This document shows positions 1 to 4,889 of a DNA stretch of 7,532 nt, piece by piece (position 1 is the first letter of the stretch; each line of letters opens with the position of its first letter). This DNA is from Actinomycetota bacterium. GTDB taxonomy: Bacteria; Actinomycetota; Actinomycetes; S36-B12; UBA5976. The position numbers and the translations under genes are program-made. The notes under the pieces are model-generated. The model was not told the DNA's origin and made no database searches. It saw nothing but the letters and a program-made list of their open reading frames with translations. The stretch covers positions 1-7,532 of the forward strand of contig WLGZ01000036.1 in the NCBI GenBank assembly GCA_009702945.1, in the 5' to 3' direction.

Positions 1-251
1 AGGTAAGGCAAGAAACTTCCGGCATGCAGCTCGCCAACGATTCGCCATGGGCCTTGTCCAAATACTGCGTAGCCATCCATCATTGCGGTGTGAGCCGGTG
101 GCAGATCGATGTCTGAAGTTAATTCCTGCGCCAAGACCATGTTGATGGCTTGCGCTAGTGGCAACTGGACCGCAGATTTTGGAACCACGGATTCGAAGCT
201 CAGCGCTAAGGCTAAGTCCCATTCCACATTGTGATTAATCTCCGCTGACAT
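1..251 (-). CDS. moeA: Molybdopterin molybdenumtransferase MoeA, N-terminal part (cut by window edge)
   Basis: MoeA inserts molybdate into adenylylated molybdopterin in the cytoplasm, completing Mo-cofactor synthesis. Only the first 83 residues are present; the rest, including the catalytic MoCF_biosynth domain, lies beyond position 1. The call rests on the motif DLPPAHTAMMDGYAV (residues 49-63), which matches the family's DLPP....AMDGYAV signature, followed by IVGELHAGSFLP, which resembles the usual 'GE..AG...P' of domain II. The ATG at 251 is preferred: a stop lies a few codons upstream in frame, there is no Shine-Dalgarno, and a TAGATT hexamer ends 6 nt before it, suggesting a leaderless mRNA. 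A GTG two codons upstream is possible but less likely. It diverges from the MobA-like gene and fdhD, which fits a molybdenum-cofactor cluster. Confidence 0.9.
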   Translation of the reverse strand, partial: MSAEINHNVEWDLALALSFESVVPKSAVQLPLAQAINMVLAQELTSDIDLPPAHTAMMDGYAVFGQGPWRIVGELHAGSFLPY

Positions 252-257
252 AGTCAC

Positions 258-263
258 AATCTA
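258..263 (-). promoter_or_regulatory. -10 hexamer TAGATT of moeA (leaderless)
   Basis: TAGATT on the minus strand is followed by 6 nt and then the moeA ATG, so transcription would start at or next to the start codon. It sits in the 20-bp gap shared with the divergent mobA-like gene. No convincing -35 box is visible. Confidence 0.5.
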
Positions 264-271
264 TCGAACCC

Positions 272-1123
272 ATGTCATGCTTGATAACTATGAGCGCTGT
301 TACCGCATCAATTCCTGATTCGATCGTTGTTGCTGGCGGTAAAGCAACCCGCATGGGTGGTTTAGATAAGGCGATGTTGCCACTTGGGCTAAGTGGCAAG
401 ACGTTACTTGAGGACATCATCAAGTCCTGTCCAGGAAAAGTTTTTGTAGTGGGTAACCCGCGTGAAATTGAAATTGATGGCGCCGACGTTACCTGGGTTC
501 CAGACTTGCATCCAGATGGGGGACCGGCGGCCGGGCTCTGGTCAGGACTAGCAAGCGTGACGAGCGATTACGTATTCATCTCGGCGGCAGATCAAACTCT
601 TTCCAGTGCCACCGTTTCGGCATTGAGGTCAGCTGCGCATGGCAGCGATGGGGCTTGGGCGATTCGAAGTGATGGTAGTGGGCAGCCATTGTGTGCCTGC
701 GTTCGAACTGATTTATTGCGGGAATTGCTAAGGCCGACCCAAGGGGTGAACCAATCACCATTGCGCCTGCTTTCAACGCTAAAGATGGTTGGAGTAAACG
801 TTAATCCTGATCAAGTAGTTGACTTTGACTCGTGGCAGGATGTTGCTAAGGCTGTTAACGGGAGCGAAGCAATGGATCAAATCACTCAAATGTGGATGAC
901 TCGAGTAGCAACCTTGCTTGACGTTGATCCGCACGAAGTTCTGACATCTGAATTGTTGGATTTAACTCGGGAAGTAGCTCACGGAGTTGAACGTAAATCA
1001 GCACCGCTAACTACTTTCTTACTTGGTTATGCCGCCGGTAAAGATTCCTTAAGTCCAGATGAGGTTCGCAAGTTAATCGAGACCGTTTCAAATGCTGTAG
1101 CAGAATGGCAAATCGTTGACTAG
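272..1123 (+). CDS. MobA-like nucleotidyltransferase fused to a DUF6457-like C-terminal domain
   Basis: Likely molybdenum cofactor guanylyltransferase, which joins GMP to Mo-molybdopterin. Residues about 18-197 form an NTP-transferase fold: the nucleotide loop AGGKATRMGGLDKAM (21-35), DGGPAAGLWSGL (82-93) and SAADQTL (104-110), where MobA proteins usually carry a CD.P metal-binding motif. Asp107 is kept but the flanking residues differ. The domain ends near VDFDSWQD. Residues 201-283 are a helical tail (MDQITQMWM ... TTFLLGYAAG) resembling DUF6457, which I recall as an actinobacterial domain found alone or attached to MobA; it begins at an internal Met. The start is uncertain: ATG 272 or ATG 290 (shorter by 6 residues); neither has a Shine-Dalgarno or a well-spaced -10. 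It reads straight into fdhD, so the two probably form an operon. A related CTP-using MocA/MobA enzyme is not excluded. Confidence 0.82.
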   Translation: MSCLITMSAVTASIPDSIVVAGGKATRMGGLDKAMLPLGLSGKTLLEDIIKSCPGKVFVVGNPREIEIDGADVTWVPDLHPDGGPAAGLWSGLASVTSDYVFISAADQTLSSATVSALRSAAHGSDGAWAIRSDGSGQPLCACVRTDLLRELLRPTQGVNQSPLRLLSTLKMVGVNVNPDQVVDFDSWQDVAKAVNGSEAMDQITQMWMTRVATLLDVDPHEVLTSELLDLTREVAHGVERKSAPLTTFLLGYAAGKDSLSPDEVRKLIETVSNAVAEWQIVD

Positions 1124-1133
1124 CCAAGAACCG

Positions 1134-1958
1134 ATGAATCCATCCCAGCGGATTCAAGTATTAAAAACCAAATCCAACACCACTGTTAGTGATCATGTGG
1201 TTGGGGAAGAGCCACTTGAGATTCGAATTGATGGTGGAGCAGGCTTGCAGCAGTTAGCCATAACTATGCGAACACCTGGTGCAGACATTGAATTGGGTGC
1301 AGGCTTTCTTTGGACTGAAGGTTTGTTACGCACTCGGGAAGATTTGATTGGCATCACAACTTGTAAAGATAAAGAGTTAACTCCGCGTGAGCAAGAAAAT
1401 GTGATTGTGGCTCGAGTTGTCCCAGATGCTCCTGCCGTTACTCGAACCCTTGAACGACGTTTCACAATTTCTAGTGCCTGTGGCGTTTGTGGTTCTACCC
1501 ACATTGAAGATTTGCGCACCAGAGGTTGCTCCAATGTTGCCGCGCCTGGCATTTCGGAATCAGAATTGTTGAAGTTGCCGGAGTTGATGCGACCTAAGCA
1601 AAAGATTTTTGATAAGACTGGCGGACTTCATGCGGCTGGCCTGTTTGATCCACAAGGAAAGTTGATTGTGGTTCGGGAAGACGTTGGAAGGCACAATGCG
1701 GTAGATAAAGTCATCGGCTACGCCTTGATGAATGACTTGCTTCCGCTAGATGGCTATTCGTTGGCAATCTCGGGTCGTGGTGGTTTTGAAATCATTCAAA
1801 AGGCAATTGCGGCAAGAATCTCTGCAGTAGTTGCTGTGTCAGCACCAACATCATTAGCCGTTGAAACTGCACGTGAATTTGGTTTAACCCTTTATGGATT
1901 TACTCGGGAAGATTCAGCGACTAAATACTCACCGGCACCAAAAGTCGGTAGCAACTAA
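1134..1958 (+). CDS. fdhD: Formate dehydrogenase accessory sulfurtransferase FdhD
   Basis: FdhD carries sulfur from a cysteine desulfurase to the bis-MGD cofactor, activating formate-dehydrogenase-type molybdoenzymes. The 274-aa protein has the family's landmarks in order: EEPLEIRI near the N-terminus, MRTPGADIELGAGFLWTEG, the sulfur-carrying CGVC motif (Cys116 and Cys119 from this start), KTGGLHAAGLF, VREDVGRHNAVDKVIGYAL, SGRGGFEIIQKA and SAPTSLAVETA. It is full length with no missing element. ATG 1134 is chosen, 10 nt after the preceding stop; a TTG at 1116 in the same frame would add six residues and overlap the upstream gene by 8 nt. The upstream sequence has only a weak purine stretch, so translation may be coupled to the mobA-like gene. 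The client formate dehydrogenase is not in the window. The gene ends 3 bp from the convergent transporter gene. Confidence 0.95.
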   Translation: MNPSQRIQVLKTKSNTTVSDHVVGEEPLEIRIDGGAGLQQLAITMRTPGADIELGAGFLWTEGLLRTREDLIGITTCKDKELTPREQENVIVARVVPDAPAVTRTLERRFTISSACGVCGSTHIEDLRTRGCSNVAAPGISESELLKLPELMRPKQKIFDKTGGLHAAGLFDPQGKLIVVREDVGRHNAVDKVIGYALMNDLLPLDGYSLAISGRGGFEIIQKAIAARISAVVAVSAPTSLAVETAREFGLTLYGFTREDSATKYSPAPKVGSN

Positions 1959-1961
1959 GAG

Positions 1962-2615
1962 TCAACAGGTGCACTTGCCAATGCAGTCGCAGTCATCACA
2001 TGCGAGTTCACCAGCCCAGGCCTCTCTGCCTTCGATAATTGCAAAAACTGCAATAACTAAACTGGCCACACTATCTACCCAGTTCCAACTGAAGAAATAG
2101 AACGCAACTAGTCCAGCCAAAGTTGACACTGATAGCCAGGCACAAAGTTGAGTCTCCTTGGCATCAGCCATGAGCAGCCGAGATCTAAGTTTGCGCCCAG
2201 TGGACATTTTTAGATGTGCCAGGTACGGCATTATCAACACGGATAAACAAGTTAGGGCTATTCCAATAAGGCTTACTTCCGAAACGGTCTCGGCGAGTAG
2301 GTTTCGGATGCTGGTGAATGTCACATAAGCGGCGAGCAAAAAGAATGTAATGCCAATTAGTTTTAAAGCTTTGCGTTCTTTCTCTTCATTGACCTCACCT
2401 GAGTAGAACTGCGCCCTCAAGCGGGACAAAACCAAAACAGCGGCAAAAACTTCAATTCCAGAATCGAAGCCGAATCCAATAAGTGAAACAAAACTGGCGA
2501 TGAATCCGGCAGTAACTGCAATAACGCCTTCAATCACGTTGTAGGTGATTGTAAATTGCTCCAACCGAATGCCACGAAGTTGGAGCTTTTTTGTATCCGC
2601 GCTTGCCCTCGACAT
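1962..2615 (-). CDS. CDF-type cation transporter lacking the cytoplasmic domain, with Cys-rich tail
   Basis: A 217-aa membrane protein with about six hydrophobic segments (roughly 22-42, 44-66, 86-104, 112-132, 155-175, 178-196). The helix-2 stretch SLIGFGFDSGIEVFAA (44-59) matches the cation diffusion facilitator pattern and keeps the metal-site Asp (D51). In helix 5 the usual HxxxD is absent: it reads ADAKETQLCAW (150-160), with Glu154 and Cys158 in the area. The cytoplasmic C-terminal domain of classical CDF exporters is missing; instead the chain ends ACDDCDCIGKCTC, with five cysteines and three aspartates that could bind soft metals. Actinobacterial 'cation transporters' with GFG.DS.IE and ADA.ET..C motifs form a recognisable group. 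Export of Zn, Cd, Co or a similar ion is inference. It appears to have its own leaderless promoter. Confidence 0.8.
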   Translation of the reverse strand: MSRASADTKKLQLRGIRLEQFTITYNVIEGVIAVTAGFIASFVSLIGFGFDSGIEVFAAVLVLSRLRAQFYSGEVNEEKERKALKLIGITFFLLAAYVTFTSIRNLLAETVSEVSLIGIALTCLSVLIMPYLAHLKMSTGRKLRSRLLMADAKETQLCAWLSVSTLAGLVAFYFFSWNWVDSVASLVIAVFAIIEGREAWAGELACDDCDCIGKCTC

Positions 2616-2622
2616 GATCCAA

Positions 2623-2628
2623 AACCTA
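2623..2628 (-). promoter_or_regulatory. -10 hexamer TAGGTT of the cation transporter gene (leaderless)
   Basis: TAGGTT on the minus strand lies 7 nt before the transporter ATG at 2615. There is no Shine-Dalgarno. It separates the transporter from tRNA-His upstream on the same strand. Confidence 0.5.
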
Positions 2629-2654
2629 GCAGGTTGGTCACTCAGTGGCTTGTT

Positions 2655-2707
2655 CGTCCGGGATAAATCTTGGGGTGAGTGACGGGACTTGAACCCGCGA
2701 CGTCCTG
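2655..2707. repeat. 53-bp direct repeat, copy 1 (tRNA-His 3' half plus trailer)
   Basis: Identical over 53 bp to 2796-2848, with a period of 141 bp. The unit holds the last 37 nt of tRNA-His, including CCA, and 16 nt of the sequence that follows it. This copy has no tRNA 5' half; on that side it runs into the palindromic element at 2698-2730. Confidence 0.95.
2671..2707 (-). pseudogene. tRNA-His 3' fragment (from 3' anticodon stem to CCA)
   Basis: On the minus strand this reads CAGG of the anticodon stem, the variable loop, a complete T-arm (GCGGG/CCCGT around TTCAAGT), the acceptor 3' strand CACTCAC and CCCA, identical to the intact tRNA-His 141 bp away. No D-arm, no anticodon and no matching 5' acceptor strand precede it, so it cannot fold into a tRNA. 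It could be a recombination relic, an attachment-like duplication or a processed 3' fragment resembling a tRNA minihelix. Confidence 0.85.
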
Positions 2708-2730
2708 CCGCTTACGCTCAACAGGCCGTC
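2698..2730. repeat. 33-bp imperfect palindromic element, copy 1
   Basis: Matches 2767-2799 at 31 of 33 positions (differences at 2703 and 2721). It can fold as GACG, one mismatch, CCTG, about a 14-nt loop, CAGG, one mismatch, CGTC. Its left arm is shared with the tRNA-His fragment (positions 2698-2707), so here the palindrome is fused to the tRNA's 3' anticodon stem. I do not recognise the element as a named repeat family. Confidence 0.85.
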
Positions 2731-2766
2731 TTGGTTTTAAGTCTCATACGACCATAAAATTTCCCC

Positions 2767-2799
2767 CGACGACCTGCCGCTTACGCTCAGCAGGCCGTC
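2767..2799. repeat. 33-bp imperfect palindromic element, copy 2 (hairpin downstream of tRNA-His)
   Basis: Second copy, 69 bp from the first. It folds as GACG, one mismatch, CCTGC, 12-nt loop, GCAGG, one mismatch, CGTC. On the minus strand it follows the tRNA-His CCA by about a dozen nucleotides, so it would form a hairpin in the trailer of the tRNA precursor. After it comes GGGGGAAATTTT rather than an immediate U-run, so it is a poor match to a classical intrinsic terminator, although a role in 3' end formation is possible. Confidence 0.85.
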
Positions 2800-2848
2800 C
2801 GGGATAAATCTTGGGGTGAGTGACGGGACTTGAACCCGCGACGTCCTG
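2796..2848. repeat. 53-bp direct repeat, copy 2 (inside intact tRNA-His and its trailer)
   Basis: The parent copy: positions 2812-2848 are the 3' 37 nt of tRNA-His and 2796-2811 are the adjoining trailer. Every base matches 2655-2707, which implies a recent duplication or ongoing gene conversion, because the trailer part is under no obvious tRNA constraint. Confidence 0.95.
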
Positions 2849-2887
2849 GACCACAACCAGGTGCTCTACCAGCTGAGCTACACCCAC
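2812..2887 (-). tRNA. tRNA-His (anticodon GTG)
   Basis: A 76-nt cloverleaf including encoded CCA. The acceptor stem GTGGGTG pairs with CACTCAC with one G-U pair. The D-arm begins TAGCTCAG, the anticodon arm is CCTGG-TTGTGGT-CCAGG with anticodon at 2852-2854, and the T-arm is GCGGG-TTCAAGT-CCCGT. The base before the acceptor stem (2888) is G on the tRNA strand and faces C73, as expected for the extra G-1 of tRNA-His that histidyl-tRNA synthetase needs. It lies just downstream of orn on the same strand, an arrangement I recall from other Actinobacteria. Confidence 0.97.
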
Positions 2888-2924
2888 CATGTTGCAACAG
2901 ATTTCTCTGTAGCGAACGTTTCCC

Positions 2925-2930
2925 ATTCTA
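2925..2930 (-). promoter_or_regulatory. Candidate -10 (TAGAAT) for tRNA-His
   Basis: TAGAAT lies 37 nt before the tRNA 5' end, between the orn stop codon and the tRNA. The same hexamer precedes tRNA-Arg in this window. No clear -35 is visible. Readthrough from orn could also supply the tRNA. A small inverted repeat (ACAGA/TCTGT, 2897-2910) lies in the would-be leader. Confidence 0.4.
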
Positions 2931-2950
2931 TTCAGGGAAGTTCAGTTGGG

Positions 2951-3562
2951 CTAATTTGGTGCGTGCTTGGCCGCAATCACTTTGGCTGTTGATGAATCAG
3001 GACCAGGTAGTTCGACGAAGACTGCTTCGCGGTAGTACTTCAATTCATTAATTGAGTCCAAGATGTCGCCAAGTGCGCGGTGGTTTCCAGTTTTTGTTGG
3101 GCTAGCAAAGTATGCCCTTGGATACCAACGACGTACCAATTCTTTAATGCTGGAAACGTCAATGATTCGGTAGTGCAAATAGGAATCAACTCTTGGCATA
3201 TCTCGCTGTAGGAAAATCCGGTCAACGTGAACGCTCGAGCCTGCCAGGGGAGCCTTGCTGGCTTCTGGGATGTGTGAGGAGATGTATTCAAATAGCTGTT
3301 CTTCGGCAGCCTCAAGTGAAACACCATTTGGAATTTCTGGAAGTAAGCCAGATTCGGTGTGCATGTTTACGACAAATGGATCCATAGATTCAAGGCGTTC
3401 TGTTGGTGCTTGAATAACTATGTTTAATCCCTCAGCAATAACTTCAAGTTGAGCATTAGTGATAACGCAAGCGATTTCAACCAATAGATCATTTTTGAAA
3501 TCTAAACCGGTCATCTCACAGTCGATCCAGACAATGCGGTCGGTTTCAGGCGTTTCACTCAT
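2951..3562 (-). CDS. orn: Oligoribonuclease (DEDDh 3'-5' exoribonuclease)
   Basis: Orn degrades 2-5-nt RNA fragments (nanoRNA, also pGpG) to mononucleotides, the last step of mRNA decay, in the cytoplasm. The 203-aa protein is the usual length for the family. The exonuclease motifs are complete: WIDCEMTGLD gives Asp14 and Glu16, HVDRIFL gives Asp114, and NHRALGDILDSI gives His161 and Asp166, so it is DEDDh. YRIIDVSSIKEL and RRWYP are also typical. The start at 3562 is supported by a TAACCT hexamer 6 nt upstream and the absence of a Shine-Dalgarno. It is divergent from the small membrane protein gene and is followed by tRNA-His. Confidence 0.96.
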   Translation of the reverse strand: MSETPETDRIVWIDCEMTGLDFKNDLLVEIACVITNAQLEVIAEGLNIVIQAPTERLESMDPFVVNMHTESGLLPEIPNGVSLEAAEEQLFEYISSHIPEASKAPLAGSSVHVDRIFLQRDMPRVDSYLHYRIIDVSSIKELVRRWYPRAYFASPTKTGNHRALGDILDSINELKYYREAVFVELPGPDSSTAKVIAAKHAPN

Positions 3563-3568
3563 GTCCCA

Positions 3569-3574
3569 AGGTTA
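3569..3574 (-). promoter_or_regulatory. -10 hexamer TAACCT of orn (leaderless)
   Basis: TAACCT on the minus strand is followed by TGGGAC and then the orn ATG. The 6-nt gap places the transcription start at the start codon. It is part of a 75-bp divergent promoter region shared with the small membrane protein gene. Confidence 0.5.
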
Positions 3575-3624
3575 TTCGAAGACAGAAGTGGCTTTCATCT
3601 GCGGGGGCAACGTAAGTAATGACG

Positions 3625-3630
3625 TAGAGT
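3625..3630 (+). promoter_or_regulatory. -10 hexamer TAGAGT of the DUF3955-like gene (leaderless)
   Basis: TAGAGT is followed by AAAAGTT (7 nt) and then the ATG at 3638. There is no Shine-Dalgarno within the usual distance. Confidence 0.5.
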
Positions 3631-3637
3631 AAAAGTT

Positions 3638-3829
3638 ATGAAACGTGCCGCTATCGCCCTAATCGTTGCTGGCCTGGGATGTGTTGTTGCCTATTCACTC
3701 ATTGGCTCATCGGTAGCTGAAGATGGAACCCTAGTTGAACCATTCTTTTTGATCCCCATTGCTTGGCTGCTGTTTTTAACTGGCGGAATGCTTGCGATAG
3801 CAACATTTATTAGAGGTCGCCTTAAGTAA
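3638..3829 (+). CDS. Small two-helix membrane protein, DUF3955-like
   Basis: A 63-aa protein with two hydrophobic segments (about 5-24 and 36-57) joined by a short acidic loop, and basic residues at both ends (MKR; RGRLK), which suggests both termini are cytoplasmic. The stretch GSSVAEDGTLVEPFFLIPIA (23-42) resembles the DUF3955 pattern, in which a second helix follows 'EDG.L.EPFFLIP'. The function of that family is unknown to me. The start is supported by a -10 hexamer 7 nt upstream. It lies between divergent orn and the ureohydrolase gene on the same strand, 43 bp ahead of the latter, which has its own -10. It is short, but the family match and promoter make it likely to be real. Confidence 0.75.
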   Translation: MKRAAIALIVAGLGCVVAYSLIGSSVAEDGTLVEPFFLIPIAWLLFLTGGMLAIATFIRGRLK

Positions 3830-3860
3830 GTTCCGACCCATAACCATGTTTGGTAGCAGT

Positions 3861-3866
3861 TAAACT
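3861..3866 (+). promoter_or_regulatory. -10 hexamer TAAACT of the ureohydrolase gene (leaderless)
   Basis: TAAACT, then ATTTCT (6 nt), then the ATG at 3873. There is no Shine-Dalgarno and no clear -35. Confidence 0.5.
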
Positions 3867-3872
3867 ATTTCT

Positions 3873-4889
3873 ATGACTCGCTACGGATCTATGTATGGCC
3901 CAAATATCACATTCTTAGGTGTCGATGAATGCGACATCGAAGTTCCAGACTCATACGCTGACGCTGATGTTGTAATTGTTGGAGCGCCATTTGATGGTGG
4001 AACTAGTTACCGCTCTGGAGCTCGCTTTGGGCCCAAGGCTATGCGCGAAGTTTGCAACGAAGAACACAATGGATCCCGCGAAAGTATGGCGCTACGCGTT
4101 AATGGTCTCAAGGATCTTCGGGTCTATGACATGGGCGATGTCGAGATGTATTCCGGCGATGCCGTTAAGTCTTGCGAGAATTTAGAAAAAGTCATTGAAA
4201 AGATTGCTGCCTCTGGCGCAATCCCACTAGTACTTGGTGGCGATCACACTGTGACTTGGCCAAACGTCACTGGTGTTGCTCGCGGCGCCGACATGTGGGG
4301 ACGAGTTGGCGTCATTCATTTCGACGCACATGCCGACACAGGTGACATTGCCTTTGGTTCTTTAGTGGGTCATGGCCAGCCAATGCGACTGCTAATCGAT
4401 AGTGGCGCTGTTCGTGGCGATCGCTTTATTCAAGTTGGTCTTCGTGGCTACTGGCCACCACCAGACATCTTGGATTGGATGGCAGCTCAAGGTATGCGTT
4501 CCTACGAAATGACCGAGATCGTGCATCGCGGCCTTAAGGAATGCATCGACGAAGCAATTGAACTTGCGCTACAAGAATGCGATGCGATTTATCTAAGCGT
4601 GGACATCGATGTTGTAGATCCAGGTTCTGCGCCTGGTACTGGCACGCCAGAACCAGGCGGCTTAACGTCACGCGAATTGCTCGACACGGTTCGACGTATG
4701 GCATACCAACTTCCAATTGTTGGTGTCGATGTAGTGGAAGTTAGCCCACCTTATGATCATGCGGACATCACGGCACTACTTGGTAATCGAGTAGTGCTTG
4801 AAGTTCTTTCCGGAATGGCGCGCCGCCGTAAAGACGCTCGCGATGGAACTACTTGGAATCCAGGCCAACCAATTCTTGATGGTCGTTAA
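3873..4889 (+). CDS. speB: Agmatinase-family ureohydrolase (binuclear metal)
   Basis: Hydrolyses a guanidino group to an amine plus urea; agmatine to putrescine is the default assignment for this family. The 338-aa chain keeps all metal ligands: His125 in GGDHT (122-126), Asp151, His153 and Asp155 in DAHAD, and Asp244 and Asp246 in SVDIDVVDPGSAPGTGTPEP. N-terminal GAPFDGGTSYRSGARFGP and C-terminal VEVSPPYDHADITALLGNR are also typical. It is about 30 residues longer than E. coli SpeB (306 aa) and matches a common actinobacterial subtype (QVGLRGYWPP near 187-196). Substrate is not settled: guanidinobutyrase, guanidinopropionase and guanidine hydrolase share this fold, so the symbol speB is provisional. 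No polyamine gene and no nickel chaperone gene is nearby. It ends overlapping the convergent photolyase gene by 4 bp. Confidence 0.88.
   Translation: MTRYGSMYGPNITFLGVDECDIEVPDSYADADVVIVGAPFDGGTSYRSGARFGPKAMREVCNEEHNGSRESMALRVNGLKDLRVYDMGDVEMYSGDAVKSCENLEKVIEKIAASGAIPLVLGGDHTVTWPNVTGVARGADMWGRVGVIHFDAHADTGDIAFGSLVGHGQPMRLLIDSGAVRGDRFIQVGLRGYWPPPDILDWMAAQGMRSYEMTEIVHRGLKECIDEAIELALQECDAIYLSVDIDVVDPGSAPGTGTPEPGGLTSRELLDTVRRMAYQLPIVGVDVVEVSPPYDHADITALLGNRVVLEVLSGMARRRKDARDGTTWNPGQPILDGR

Noticed and set aside
1193..1552. 119-aa minus-strand open frame within fdhD
   Set aside because: It lies wholly antisense to a strongly conserved FdhD sequence and has no recognisable domain; a shadow frame.
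2655..2730. A second complete tRNA-His gene
   Set aside because: Only the 3' half is present; there is no anticodon, D-arm or matching acceptor 5' strand, so it is listed as a fragment.
2655..2848. CRISPR array or integrative-element att sites formed by the direct repeats
   Set aside because: There are only two copies of each repeat, of unequal period, and no cas genes or integrase. The 88 bp between the tRNA 3' copies is far too short to be an integrated element, though a deletion scar cannot be excluded.
2744..2926. 60-aa open frame on the minus strand over tRNA-His, and the 73-aa plus-strand frame at 2830-3051
   Set aside because: They are translations of the tRNA gene, its repeats and the antisense of orn, and show no protein-like family pattern.
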